This document shows positions 12,152 through 25,200 of a DNA stretch of 64,000 bases, in pieces. The stretch is taken from positions 1,043,310 to 1,107,309 of the forward strand of contig CABFPE010000197.1 in the NCBI GenBank assembly GCA_900660155.1. Reading direction: 5' to 3'. The position numbers were made by a program, and so were the translations under genes. The notes under the pieces are model-generated. The model worked only from the letters and a program-made list of their open reading frames with translations, was not told where the DNA came from and did no database searches. The stretch is from Hofstenia miamia. Lineage: Eukaryota; Xenacoelomorpha; Acoela; Hofsteniidae. The number at the start of each line of letters is the position of its first letter. Positions within the stretch are counted from its first letter, which is position 1.

Positions 12152-14102
12152 TATGATACTTCATATTCATATCTTGTGATAAAATAAAAAGTAGAATTCT
12201 CCATCAATAGCCTGCTTTGTAATGCTTAACTGCTTAATTGTATAATTGCAATGTCATATAATAAATTGTATAATTGTATAGTAAAGTTAATTACTTGATA
12301 CATTCTACAATCAAACAATATAATTCAAAATTATTATGTATATTAGTGAGGTAAATATAAATTACGCAAATAGAAAAAACCATTTGACAATTACATTATG
12401 ATCAATAGGATTAATAAGGAAATTAGTGAAGGAATTGTTAGTGAGTTTAAACAAATCAATTATATTCAACACTAAATTAGACACGACAGCTATAGCAGGT
12501 TTATATTACTAGTAAATGAAGAAATAAGCTTTTCTCGAATTATGGTGTAACATTTAATTCTGATATCAATGTTTGTCTTACTGATTAAATACATTATTTG
12601 GTAGAAGATTGACAATTAAATTTCGAAAAGACCGCTTAGATTCAAAATCCCCAGACATTTTTAGTGAACAGTTCATTTTAGCCGATCTCAATTATTTTTC
12701 ACTTGTAGGGGAGACCGGGGCATAACGGGATACTTAACATATCAGTCCATAAGTCTGTAACTTACTTAGCCAATAATCATAAATTGGCGTCTGGTTCCAC
12801 GATCAATGTATGAGGTCACGAGTACTCTTAGATTAGTTCTTTGATTTTTTGATTTTGTCAATTTGCCAAAATATATATAACATGAAATTGTGTAAGATGA
12901 GTTCGATAAACCTTGCATTTTCCTCTTTAACCCAGGAGTTAGAAGCACAGAATGCATAATAATAATGCAATTAATGGGCTCATCATAACATTATATTCTT
13001 GTGAAATTTTAAGTATTTGATATAAAAAACTAGTTTAACTGGTGTAGGAGCCTATGACTATGACTTTATTACTAAAAAAATATGGACATTAACAACATAA
13101 AAAAATTTTAATTAGACACAGATAAAACTGACATAGAAATTTCGAAGATTGTAACAAAATTACTATCCTTTGTTAACCATCCTACTACCACCACTCTCAA
13201 AATTACTTATGGAGCAAAATTGGAGTTTTGAAAGCTCTTGATTAATGATTGAATGTATTAATGAAACAAAAAATATTTTGGCAAATTGACTGTGATATTG
13301 AAGAATGCAGATAGCATTTAAAATATATATAAGCATCAGAAGTGTAAGAAAAAAATAAATTCATACAACAGCTAAAATATCCAGAGATGTGCTCACGTGA
13401 GCTTGTTAATGCTCGAGTTTCCAGAATATCCAAGGCTCAATCTGGAATAAAACCGCAAGTCCCGTTGAACCACGGTATCATGTAATACTCGGGTCTCTCT
13501 AATTTTTTATCAATAGAAAAACATCACATACTATGTTAATATTGTTAACCCATCTTGAATCAATTAGTTTTTCATAGACTTACTTGTTTTGAATCAGATT
13601 CATTTAAATTCTAAATAAATATGTAAGTAGTTAGGCACTTCCAACTTAAGTCAATAAAGTCAAAATTCTTTTTTGGTTAAAAACATATTATAAACTTTCT
13701 TTGGACATGAAAAACGCAAATGAAAGTGGTATGTATGGTTGAAAGGTAAAAAAGTCCAGCAATCACAGCTAAGCTCCGAATGGTCCAATATTTTAATGTC
13801 ATTCTTGAGTGAAGTTGTTTTCAGTTCTGAAATCCTTTAGCAAGGGATTGTAGTTTTTATGTTAAGAATCTTAATCATTATATTTTTTCATCTGTAAACA
13901 GTACGTTAAAACACATTTTAAGCAATACTCCGTTAGAACTGTCAATTAAAGTAAAAAAAGTCTTGGTTTTTTGGTAAATGTTGGTGGTTAAAATAGAAGA
14001 TTTTAGGTAAAAACAATAATGCCCCTATTAATGACTATTTAAAGAAAAATATTCATACAAAGTAAAAGTGTTTAATAAAAAAAATTAAGCTGCTGTATTT
14101 AC
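10964..14102. other. Intron sequence with a TA microsatellite
   Basis: AT-rich sequence. It holds a (TA)n run at about 12121-12146 and a G-rich stretch near 12709-12730 (GGGGAGACCGGGGCATAACG) that looks like a transposon end but has no partner I can find. GGTC-rich patches at 10985-11035 and 11945-11965 resemble the interior of the preceding repeat. Confidence 0.4.
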
Positions 14103-14252
14103 CTGTGTTGTAGACGCCCGATTTGTGGAGAAAGTGTCAGATTCTAGAGAGTTTCCTGATTGCACAATTGGATTTGCGTGATTTTTAGGAATGACAGGAG
14201 ATTGCTGTGGCTTCCCCAAACCAAAGTTTTTTAACACCTTTGCCATGTAATT
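14103..14252 (-). CDS. Internal exon of unknown Tyr/Cys-rich protein
   Basis: A 150-base segment, exactly 50 codons, open in one frame only; the other two frames have stops. It follows a TATTTCAG acceptor and ends at ACACAG/GTAAAT. The peptide begins NYMAKVLKNFGLGKPQQS and continues as a Ser/Thr/Asn/Pro-rich segment with no clear domain, as expected for a flexible linker. Both boundaries are phase 0. This fits the exon upstream at 15719-15792 (ends in phase 0) and the exon downstream at 3659-3857 (starts in phase 0). The product is not recognised. Confidence 0.6.
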
Positions 14253-15718
14253 CTGAAATACATTCCAATATTTCGTTAAACCAAAAATATATAAGTGAAA
14301 TCATTCATTATATATTAAAATTACACATTTATAAGAATGAAGAGATTTTGATACATGCATGAAAATACAGGAATTGATTATATTCTCAACACCATACTAT
14401 TGGTGCTTAGAATATATTATTATAAAATGAAAATTTAAAATTCGCTTAGATAATCAAAGTTATAATACAAATATTAGTATGTTTTTCTATGAAATATAAA
14501 ATTTTCAAAACAAAATAATGAATTTGTTGAAAGTGGTAAAGAAAGCTTGTCTGGAAACTGACATAAAACGACAAATAATTGATATTTAAAGTAATTGATA
14601 GCTGTTTATTGTTGGCAGTAGTTCAAGCATTAAATTCTTCATTTTGATGTAAGGACTTCAGCAAAACTGAAAACTAGGAGACACGAATTCGAAACGAAAT
14701 ATAAATTGCATTTCTAAAAAATCGTTAAGATAGAAATTTATGTGTCTATCAAAGTTGTCTAGAAATGACAACTATTCTCACTAAAAGTACTTAGAATAGC
14801 GTCTTGGAATTGACAAAATAAATTTCAATCCAATTACTGCCAATGGCTGATGCAGCCATCTTCCAATATGCATGAAACTAACAGTGGATGTAATTGCAAG
14901 AGGGAATACCCTTAGGAAGAAAATAAATTGGTCACAATAAAAAGAGAATGTCCGGGCAGTAATTTTGAACAATCAGACAGTTCCAATTTTCCTGGCAGCG
15001 CAGATACCCTGCTTAAAAATAAAATTAGTTTATCTTTTTGACAGAGAGTTTCAAATGACGCATTGTTATGTAACAATCAAAACCGAAAGCTCATCTTTCA
15101 CTTTAATAATGTCAAGCAAGTTTTGGGATGTTCTTATAAAGTTTATCATTATCCAAGTTTTAAATTACTTCTTGAACCGTGTAGATGCTTTCTTCACTGG
15201 AGATCAGTTTCTCCCTTTCATAGTCGCACAATTATCTATCATCATAAATACCACTAGAAAACGATGTAATTACTCTATTAGTTGCATTGATATTTGGTCG
15301 CACCTATAATCTTAAAATCATTGAGGGAAGTTACCTCAGTACAAAAAACTTGGCAATGTCAACCATTTTCGTTACATTCGTTCCCCATCACAATAGAACA
15401 CTATCCAAAATTCAACCGTATTTTTACCATTTGTCAATCACCATTGATAAAATAGTCACAATTTCTTGACAAAAAACGCTTTCACCATAAAATTTTTACA
15501 AAATGTGTAAAGCTACATTTAATGTGGTGAAAAGTTCAGCCAACCTGTCAAATTTGATTTAAAAAAAGTTATTAATAAAAATTCAATTGGGATAAATTTA
15601 CACTCTCCTCCCTTGTGAAGAATGGGGTTAATCCGAAAACATTTGTTTTCGTGGATGATTAAAGCTTACATCGTTTTGCAACAGAGCTGATGCTATATCT
15701 ACAACAACAAGCACTCAC
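14253..15718. other. Intron sequence, nothing recognised
   Basis: AT-rich. A plus-strand frame of 114 codons (14965-15309) is open, but its composition is AT-driven and hydrophobic, with no family resemblance and no splice context, so I do not call it a gene. Confidence 0.45.
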
Positions 15719-15792
15719 ATTCTTTGAAATGGCTACACTCCCAGAAAAATATAGCTCGGAGGTTTGTCGGTAATCATACATTTTTCCACATT
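15719..15792 (-). CDS. Short exon of unknown Tyr/Cys-rich protein (first one visible)
   Basis: A 74-base segment between a CCTCTTTCAG acceptor and an AAT/GTGAGT donor, both strong. Of the three frames only one is open. It reads 24 codons, beginning CGKMYDYRQTSELYF after two bases of a split codon. It ends in phase 0, as needed to join the exon at 14103-14252. It is too short to identify. Upstream exons, the start codon and the promoter of this minus-strand gene were not found between here and the CDC14 gene, so the 5' end is unknown. Confidence 0.45.
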
Positions 15793-15998
15793 CTGAAAGA
15801 GGTAGTGCAATAAGGAAGAAAAGGAAATAATCAACATTGATTGAGTTGAACATGTACATAATATTTGTACAGTGAACAAAAATAAGCATATATATGTTAA
15901 CTGAAACCAAAGTTACTGAATTATCAAAACATTAACATTCCTGTGAAGGATAACGATACAAACTACATAAATGCATGCATGAATCTATGGGAACAAAT

Positions 15999-16236
15999 GA
16001 GAGGCGCGATTAGGATTTTAAAATGGTGTGGGGGCTGACAGCCATTGTAAAGAAAAAAATTGCATAGAAAACTTTTTTCAACAACAATAACCGTACACAA
16101 AATGCAATCGTCTGTTTTTGGTAGCAAATCGATTGATAAGATCTTGAATGAACGTGAACTATTTTCAATGTTGAACAGTTCGCAGTTGGCTCCAAAAGGG
16201 AAGGGAAGCGGTCGCACCCCTAAACGCGCCACTGGT
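15999..16236. mobile_element. Possible short hAT-like element
   Basis: The left end GGCGCGATTAGG and the right end CCTAAACGCGCC form a 12-base inverted repeat with one difference, about 230 bases apart. The right end continues to CCACTGG, similar to hAT ends that begin CAGTGGCG. The left end is degraded and no target duplication is visible. Open frames on both strands inside are likely incidental. Confidence 0.33.
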
Positions 16237-18260
16237 TATTAGTGATTACGTGGGAATCTAGATCTAGGTTGCTTTCTTTTAAATTTATTACAATTACTAT
16301 ATTACTAAAAAATAATGAATTTCAATAAACACCAAAATATTTAAGGAAACGCTTTTGTATGAGCGATTATATACGCGATATATGCGCCACACATTCAACA
16401 ATCAATAAATTTTGATTGCATGTTGTAAATTATGAACCCGGAATATAATTTGACGAGATTTTGAAAAATTCTTAATAAATTGCAAGAAGTGATTAGCTTT
16501 TATCTATAAAACGTACATCTAAAAACATGCAACACGCTTCTGTTAACAAAAATAAAAAACTTCAAAGTGAAAACTCTGAATCTTATATTACCTGAATAAA
16601 TTTGCTACTCAATTACGTGATAATTTAATGTATTTCACAATCAATATACAACAACCACTGGGGTCTAATCAATAATTAATTCTAGGATTGACTGGTAGAT
16701 CAAACGAGAATTTTCAGCAAATCTCACTTTGAAAATTAAGAAAAATTTGAATTATCCCATATAAGCGCTATTTCCTCATATATTCTAAGTTTGAATGTGT
16801 ACTGTTCCTTTGGTATAGAATATGTCTCCATTCGTAACCAAGAAAATAAAAAATAAACATGAAAAGTACAAAAGTCTAAAATAATTAATAATTATATAAA
16901 GAAATTTGATCAAGGCTCTGTAACTAAGCAAAGAAATACTCAAAAATAAACAACCAGGCCTTTTTCAACGAAATTCGAATACTATTGCAATATATTGCAA
17001 AAAAATTTTGGGAAGACTATTCGCAAAAAAATATTGGGACTTTTTCAACAGAATTAAGTGTAAATCACAAATTTGTCTCAAAATTGACATATTTATTTTC
17101 TAAGTGTGAAGTTTTCAATCTGATATATATTTTGAAAGCTTGAGATTTTCGTTCAAGAAAATTTCGAAGCAACAACTGCAATGCAATATATTTATAACTA
17201 CAATGTACTCGCAACATATTGCAAAGACCTGTCTGTACTTTTAGGAACTGACAACGATTTAAACAAAACTATTTTAAAACCACTATATGTCTAAACTGAT
17301 GAGGTACATAGTTTAGGCATTTATATCGTATTGCGTCTTTAAATGACAAAAACAAGTCATTTCGGACAATTTACTGAACTTTAATATAGCTAACTGTATT
17401 ATTGCACAGTGCATTGCAACAACATATTTCTATGATATATATTTAACGTAGAAAATAACAAAACCTACTGGACTATATCTTAGCCCCACATCGCCAGGAC
17501 CTTTGCTTAATTATATCTGTATTTGGCTAATTTTTTAAGGCTTATTCTCGAATTAAAACAAAATTACTCTTTCGAAAATAGAGTCTTACTTAGCTTAACA
17601 AATTCATATATGCGAAATACGCTAAAAGAAAAACTCGTATGCATGAAACTTCCAAATGGTTTGTTGAAAACTATTCAATAAAATTACGAATAATGCAGAA
17701 AATAAATATTAAAACAAGGTATGCGAAACAAATTTTCGTGAATTTGTACAACAAAAAAGATATTACAAATGAAATTTATACATTTACACCAGTAGTATTT
17801 AGTATTTAGAAAGCTAAATTTAGCATGTTGATGTATATGAAATGGGAACCGGCTGCTGTCCTATATTACACTTAATATCATTTATTTAATAGAACTTGTA
17901 TCGTTAAAAATGTACATCATATTTTTAAATACAGGCTTTTTAATAAAATTGTACATTGTGAAATTGATTTTTAATATGATTATTGATAACTACATTTTTT
18001 TTTCATTGAAGAGATAATGTCTTGAAGTCATGGAAATGAAATTTGAAAGCGATTTTATTCTTGCATTTGATATATGTAATATAGCTTATAATTTAATTAT
18101 AAGTTGCAGTTTAAACATATTGAAGTTGTGTGTTTTTAAATAAATGTTATTAAGGATCAACGTATAACAATTTGAAAAGGTTTGCAATATTTTCAGATTT
18201 TTCTATAATCTCTGCCCAATGTTCACTAAATATAGTTTGTTCATTTTTCTAGTACGTAAA
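16237..18260. other. Intergenic or intron sequence, nothing recognised
   Basis: Very AT-rich sequence. TATTGCAA-type motifs recur around 16985-17235, but I see no gene, RNA or bounded repeat. Confidence 0.5.
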
Positions 18261-18261
18261 T

Positions 18262-18888
18262 GGGCGTTATTGCTGATCAACGGACTCTGATTTCTAAAAG
18301 CTGAAATGACCTCAAATAACATGCTAAGGATTACGTCAATCAAATGTTAAAAATTCGGCGTTATTGTACTTTAGGGGACCCAGTTTATGTGACGTCATAA
18401 AATGGGTATAAAACTCTAACCCTAACCCCAAACCCTCATTCAAAACTTGGGTGTTTTGCTAAAAAGTAATCAAGATGAAATGCAATATAATTGCATTGGT
18501 TGGGGAGTAGGGTTAGGGTTAAGGTTAGAGTTTAATACCTATTTTATGACGTCACTCAAACTGGGTCCCCTAAAGTACAATAACGCCAAAAATTCATTAT
18601 TTTTAGTTTTAGGTCTAAAAAATATTGAAAAAATTGTTTTGGGTTTAGGTTTTACGGTATAGGTTTACGAAATGTCAAGTTGTGGCTTGGATTAGGGCTT
18701 AGGTCTCTAAAATATGGTAAAATGTAGGTTCAGGTTTACTAAACTTCAGGTTGTGACTTGGGTTAAAGCCTAGGTCAATGAAATATTGAAAAATTTAGAA
18801 TTTAAGTTTAGGTTACAGATGACGTCATACACAGTGTTTCGTAGAAACAATATGTTTATCAAAGTCCGCTGATCAGCAATAAAGCCCG
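18262..18888. repeat. Nested inverted repeat with telomere-like motifs, probable MITE
   Basis: The outer arms (18262-18292 and 18858-18888) share TTATTGCTGATCA and flanking positions in inverted orientation. Inside is a second, longer inverted repeat: arms 18349-18428 and 18508-18595, both containing a shared TTATTGTACTTTAGGGGACC, a TGACGTCA site, and then CTAACCCTAACCCC on the left and its complement GGGTTAGGGTTAAGG on the right. From 18600 to 18830 about three degenerate units of roughly 75 bases with AGGTTTA/TTAGGG-like motifs follow. Non-coding. The pairing would give a long hairpin, and the outer arms suggest a non-autonomous transposon. It is an internal TTAGGG patch, not a chromosome end. 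Confidence 0.7.
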
Positions 18889-19495
18889 TAAATGTATCTA
18901 ATATAGGGATTTCCGTATACTTAGCAACCTGAAATTTAAAACTTAGCGGAGGTTTCAAATTTGCAAAAACGGGAAGGTAATATCCCCTTCTAATTTTAGT
19001 AAAGCACTTATATTTTATTATTGCCACTACTAAGCTGATGTTTAGCAAACCTAAATTAAATTATAGGTATTAGTTGATGTCTCTTACTAAGTTTTCTATT
19101 ATATTAAACAGAACTGCTTCATACGTACTTATTTAAATAGCTATTCAAGTAATTGAGTGAAAGCTGCAATATTAAAGAGGCAATATTTTAATTTTGTTGG
19201 AATATCCATAAAATAAATATCAAATTTGATTACTAGCTATTTTTACATGTTGCAAGGTTATTTTGGTTTTTGTTTAAACTTGCTGATTCGGTTTTTATAT
19301 GTTTACATTTAGATCTATACATACAATTTCAGCGCTAATTAATTGGATACCAATTTTTTTTCAGATACGATTTGATCTAAAAAAATCAAGAGATTTTCAT
19401 TCGTCCTATTAAAATCAAATTTCTGGGCTTTAGAATGTAAACATAAAAATTTGCTATTTTTCACTGATTTTCTGGTGACAGTAGACGTGTATGTT
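18889..19495. other. Intergenic sequence, nothing recognised
   Basis: AT-rich sequence. A minus-strand open frame covers 18770-19048 but overlaps the inverted repeat and matches no family I know. Confidence 0.45.
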
Positions 19496-19499
19496 TTAT

Positions 19500-21141
19500 C
19501 ATATTTTGATGCTAAATTTGCAACACTAGTATTATCGCCATTCGATTTTGCAAAGTTAGCGCAATCGCTAAGTGATATTTATGGTCAATGGTCAACAAGG
19601 TTGCTGGTAACACTACACAGTTCATCCATTGAGTTCGATGCCGATGAGCTTAATTACTACAACAAAATTCGATAACAGACCGGAATGTCAAATCCCTATT
19701 GTGAATAGCTCTGACGACCCTTCACAACTTTCTGTTATTCTGGTCTACAACTATCCTCGGAAACTAAGACAGTAGTCTCGGCCCCGATGGCATCCCTGCC
19801 TGACTTTTCAAAGATAGCGCCCATTTACTTGCCAAACCGGTCTGCCATATATTTAATTTATGTCTGAAATTTGGCGTTTTCCCAGATTGTTGGAAAGTTG
19901 GTTGTATACGACCTATTCCTAAGCGTGCTGTTCCCACTGCTTTCATAGACATGCGGCCAGTGAAAATCACCAAGGAATATAATCGAAATCTTAGCTGGAA
20001 CCAGTTCGGCTTCAGACACGGGATGTCCACTACGCACGTACTTATTGCTATCTTGAACGAGATTTTAATTTCCCGCAAACATTTTGACTATATTAAGCTG
20101 ATCGCCCTGGATATGAGCAAGGCCTTCGACATGGTGTACCATTCTGAAGCCATTAATGGTCTTCTGGCAGTTGTGCCAAATATAAATTCCTACGTTTTCA
20201 AATGGTTCGATAATTTTCTTCAAGGCAGGAGACACTACACCGTTTTGGACAGTAGCACTTCAGAAGTTAAATTCACGGACGTTGGAGTTCCTCAGGATAG
20301 TACGAGTGACCCTACACTGTTTAATGCTGCTACCCATGACGTATTATGCGAAGCACTCGCCTATATTCCTTTTTCGCATGTTACTTTTGCTGATGACAAT
20401 ACCCCGATTATACCCGGCAAACAGTCCGACGGTGATAAAAGCTGTGACATTTTATGTTATCTCGAGAATAGATTCCGCAGTAAAAATCTGTATTTTAATG
20501 CCGACAAGAGGAATGAGATGATTATTTGTTTCACTTCATATTCTCCCCCAGAGTCGAGTATGCGCCGCGTTTCTTGTGTCAAAATCCTTGAGTTGATTGA
20601 CGATAAATTATTGTTTCAGCCCCATATCGAAGAAACAATTAAGAAAGCTACATCTAAATTATATTTATTGCTTAAGCTAAAACGAATGGGCTACACTACG
20701 ACCGAACTCGAATTCCTCTATAACAGTCAAGTTAACAGCATTTTGACTTATGGTTCAGTTGTTTGGGGAAGCACTGCCAAATACCTGCTCGACAAAATCG
20801 ACGCTGTTCATCGACGAGCGGTTAGACTGGGAATCATAAGAAAATTTATACCGATCGTCGGCATATTGAAATTGAAGATATGAAACTTTTCAAGAGTATC
20901 AATGAAACAAGAGAACACCCCTTGAAGAAGTATATTCCGTCACGGCCAGAGTATGCAAGGAATATTTTCCGCCCAAGGCTTCCCGGCGTTCCTAAGACTA
21001 ACAGTTCTCTTCAACTATCAATCTTTCCTCATCGTCTTCTCAGGCTGAACTTTAATTTATAAAACATCACTTACACTTGTAAATATTTTAGAATATGAAT
21101 GTATATTCGTATTTATAAAAGTTTGTTGTTGTTGTTTATTG
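19500..21141 (+). mobile_element. Truncated LINE (non-LTR retrotransposon)
   Basis: This segment carries reverse transcriptase homology from about 19600, first in shifting frames, then in long open stretches to 21062. It ends in a short 3' tail with a GTTGTTGTT run at 21122-21137. No apurinic endonuclease domain precedes it, so the copy looks 5'-truncated, as is usual for target-primed insertions. GC content is clearly above that of the surroundings, marking it as an insertion. Target duplications were not found. Confidence 0.8.
19951..21062 (+). pseudogene. LINE reverse transcriptase, broken
   Basis: The main open frame (19951-20883, 310 codons) contains the RT palm. Landmarks are the WNQFGFRHGMSTTH block, the LDMSKAFDMV box with the first catalytic Asp, GVPQ followed by a degraded S-T-x-x-P-T box, and the FADDNT box (near 20386-20403) with the Asp pair. 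The thumb and connection follow. A frameshift near 20850 moves the reading into a second frame (20880-21062) that ends in NFNL. Before 19951, homology (GPDGIPA, CLKFGVFPDCWKVG) lies in other frames, and the block between RPVKI and the GFRHG motif looks shortened. RT copies element RNA at the insertion site. Jockey/CR1-type affinity is likely; this copy is inactive. Confidence 0.85.
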
Positions 21142-22121
21142 TGAATCAAGAAAACCATGGGTCGTAGTATCTAAGACAATTTTATTAATATGAAAGGATT
21201 TCTTAAGAATCAATATATTTCTTTGTACGTTTTACTTTGTTTTAGTTGACTTTTTGAATCAAGCAGTTGGTTATTTAGTATAAGTAATAGAATCCTATAT
21301 ATTATCTTTTCCAATTACGTATTTTGGGTTGAAGATTAGTAAACTATTCAGTTAGAGATTAAAAGATAGTTTAAATTTTCTAGCTAATTATTGGATCATT
21401 TGATCCATCAACTAATTTAATATCTCCAGAGAAATATAGGATCTAGCTGGAATTTAATGTATGTATTACTGTACAGTATGATAGTACCATTGTCTCTGAA
21501 AATAAATTTTCCCATACATTTTAGATATTAGCTAAGAAGGCTAATAATAGTGCTGTTGTCAAATATAATTCTAGAATTATTTCTTTTAGTAGTTTCATCC
21601 GTTAAGAACTTAACTCTACAACGATGTTAATACAGAATTTTGAAGAAATTTACTACAAAATTAAAATAGTAAAGTGCACCCACCCCCGAGAAGTATTCCT
21701 TACACCCTTATTCAGCTAAACAGTATCAGTACCACTTTGCATCTAAGAAGTTGTTAATGAGCAAATGAGAAACTTATTCATTAATGACTGGAGATTTTGA
21801 GGATGTGAAGAACTGTATTTTTTAGCGTTATAAATTCGTGTATTTGGAATGTGAAAAGGGCTTGTGCTTAATTTTGGAAAGACGAAATGTATAATTATTC
21901 ATGAACTCGTTAACGAATTTGTATTGAATAATGAAGTAATTCAATTTTCCTTTGAAACAGTTTTACTTCAAACGCGGTTTTCTGTATTGTCATACTGAAT
22001 CTAAGAATCAATATAAGCGTAGTTTCATTTACTTTGGTAATTTCAAAACATAATTACCACTTCCTATAGAGAAAATACTGTTGTTAACTCTGAAAGGAGG
22101 ACATCGCTTAGTAATTTACTT

Positions 22122-22125
<4 letters not shown>
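21142..22125. other. Intergenic sequence upstream of the CDC14 gene
   Basis: AT-rich sequence that should hold the promoter and any 5' untranslated exon of the CDC14 gene. I see no firm promoter motif, and AT richness makes TATA-like strings uninformative. Confidence 0.4.

Positions 22126-22173
<48 letters not shown>
22126..22173. repeat. (TA)n microsatellite
   Basis: An uninterrupted TA dinucleotide run of 48 bases about 120 bases upstream of the CDC14 start codon. Confidence 0.97.
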
Positions 22174-22175
<2 letters not shown>

Positions 22176-22290
22176 ATATATAAGAAATATTTCAGTATTT
22201 TATACTATTACATGAAATTTAAGTTTTGCTACGAATTTATCCGTTTAATTATATAAATTGATTTCAGGATGGTAGTCTTGCATAATCGAA

Positions 22291-25200
22291 ATGAAAATGA
22301 TTTGTGATGACCATTTGGAGGAGGGTCAATTTACCCTTTTCCGTACTACGAATCGTTTTGATGGTACAGACGATATCATCGAAGCATGTGAAATCATTAA
22401 AGGTAATTTGTTTAGTTTAACTGACTTCCGTATGCTAAATACTTTTTTCGAAATTATGCGGTTAAGTTATCAATCGCAAAATAACACATTTATCTGCAGT
22501 TTCCATTCCAAAAGATTGTAAATGTGATAATTTTTTAGTCTTCTCATGTTTAGATCGATTGTACTATGCATCATTAAAGACCAAACCTAAAAGCACTGCT
22601 AACACTCATTATTTCAGCATCGATGAGGAGCTTATCTATGAAAAGTATGTGTTTTTGTACTTAATGTAATTATGTGGATTTTAGTTTTTATACCGACTTC
22701 GGGCCGCTTAATCTTGGTCAGTTATATCGATTCTGCTGCAAACTCAATAAGAAACTGAAGGTTTGTATTTTTGTGTTTGTCATATGAACATTTTTAACTT
22801 AGTCGACTACGTTGCTTCACAAAAAAATCATTTATTACTCCAGTTTTGATTCCAAAAAACGGGCTAATGCTGCATTTTTAGTTGGTGCTTATCAGGTACG
22901 TATAGGTGAAATTATTAATATAAAGGATTGAACCCTTCTAAGAATTGATATTGTGTGTATAGGTGGTACATTTATGAAATCAGTTTTCAAGATCAGCGTG
23001 TTGATCACCAAATTATTTACTCCATTGTTCAAATATGTCGTAGCTCTAGAATTTTTAGCATTTCAATTCCTCATATTTGGCGTGATTCATGGCGCCATAC
23101 AAGATTTGATATTTACGTTAAATGGATGTATATTTTTATTTTTATAACGGAAATACTTCTTTATCCGGGAATTTTCTTTTCGCAGGCATTTATAATCAGC
23201 ATTGAAATTTCACCCCTTCTACATTCATTTAATTCCGAAGAATTTTTATTAATTCGTTACAAACAAACAACAAATGATATCGGATAGCGATTAAAATTTG
23301 AAAAATTGTATCTTAGAAACACAAATGAGGAAATACAAAGATGTTTGCAGTATAATTTTATTTTGCTGAAATATTCATCACTACAAATTGTACACAAGAC
23401 TAAAAAATGAACATGTTTAACAATATTCGCACTTAGAACCTAATTCATAACCATAGAAGCAATTACCATTAAATTCTTCCAAATCTCATAACCGGAAATC
23501 TCATATTGGGTAATTTATGAAAGCATTTTTAATATACAGAAAACCAATTCACTCTGATATTATTAATCAAGTATGGTATTTGGAAGAGCCAAATCATATG
23601 TACCTGATTTACGACATTTGCTCAAGAGATAAAGCTATGATATCTTCAAATAGTGCAGTTAGTTTTATTTTGTATCTCTTTAACGCCATATTGTCCTGAT
23701 GTTATTTTTATTGTTAACCATATTTTAAACTTTTATTGTGAATTGTAGTTTTGCAAATAAATTTTAGTTGTGCAGGTATCAACTTTCATATTTAGATAAT
23801 CTATTTAAAACGCACACCTGAAGAAGCCTATAGACCACTGATGCCTCGCAACAGCACGCCATTCTTACCTTTTCGAGATGCTTCATTTGGTCCATCAACA
23901 TATAACTTAACTGTTCTAGACTGTCTTCAAGGTCTAAGTAAAGCGCTTGCCAACGGTTTCTTCGATTTTAAGACGTTTGATGTAGACGAATACGAACATT
24001 ATGAAGTAAATATTTTGTGATTGAATACATTTTCGTTATTTTTCGAAAAAATAGTGTTTCGTTGTGTACCATGCGCTATGTGTTCTTATAAAATTTCGCG
24101 GTTTTTAACAATTTTATTTGCAATAGTAAAAAAATGGCCTTTGCCGGAATACATTATTTCATAAACATTAGTTTCTCCTTTATTCTGGCTTTTAAAAATG
24201 TAGCATACCGTGTCTTTTGCATAGTTTGTTTTCATGTCTGCTCGCACAACTTCGCGAAGTAGTCTTCATGGGCTAAATAACGGCAAATCCTGAATTTCTG
24301 CAATAAAATGTCAAAATTATATACATACATATATCTTTTTATTAAAATTTCTAATTTATTTCTAGTAATGTGGAAACATTATTTAAATTTGTGAAGTTTA
24401 CTAATAAATTATTCAATTTAATGTCCCAAAACGGTCCATCTGCAATGCAATAGAGCCCAAGCATACCGCGAAAACGCAATTTTTGGAAATTAAATAACAA
24501 TATAAATCAGGGTGTTGATTACATTTTTTAGTATTTACACAGGGCTGTGTGTGTTATGGACTTATGAAGAAACATGATAGACTTGAATGTGTTTGAAACT
24601 CTTTTATTGTGCTTTAGAGAGTTGAAAATGGTGACTGCAATTGGATAGTTCCCAATACATTTTTGGCGTTTAGCGGACCTCATAACAAAAGCAAAATTGA
24701 AAATGGTAATTCCTTTTATTCTAACATTGATCTACTGATGAATTTCTGTATATTCAGTACGATTTGTCGATTGGTGCAAACTATGTAAGCTAAATTCTGA
24801 GATTTTTATTTTGTCAACTTAGTAATTGCAAAAATTTCGTTTAGGGTATCCATTGCATGCGCCTGAATCGTATTTTCCTTATTTTCGTAAGCACAATGTG
24901 AAGATAATCGTTCGACTAAATAAGAAACTTTATGATGCGCGAAGGTTTGTAGATGCTGGATTTCTTCATTACGATCTCTTTTTTAATGATGGTTCTTGCC
25001 CCAGTGATGAAATACTGGCACAATTTTTGCAAATTTCAGAATCAGCAGATGGTGCTATTGCCGTTCATTGCAAAGGTCAGCGTTAGAATTTGTTAGCTAT
25101 CACTATTAGTTAACTTCAATAGCTTTTATTTCAGTTCATCTCTTTTTGCGTATTTTTTTCATACACTTACAAATCTGCAAAGTATATAGGGACCTATACA

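Noticed and set aside
14965-15309. 114-codon plus-strand open frame
   Set aside because: Composition is what AT-rich non-coding DNA gives; no family resemblance, no splice context, and an overlapping alternative frame is equally open.
18410-18530. Chromosome end or telomere fusion, because of TTAGGG/CCCTAA motifs
   Set aside because: Only two or three units on each arm, inside a bounded inverted repeat with unique DNA on both sides. A fusion would bring long arrays face to face.
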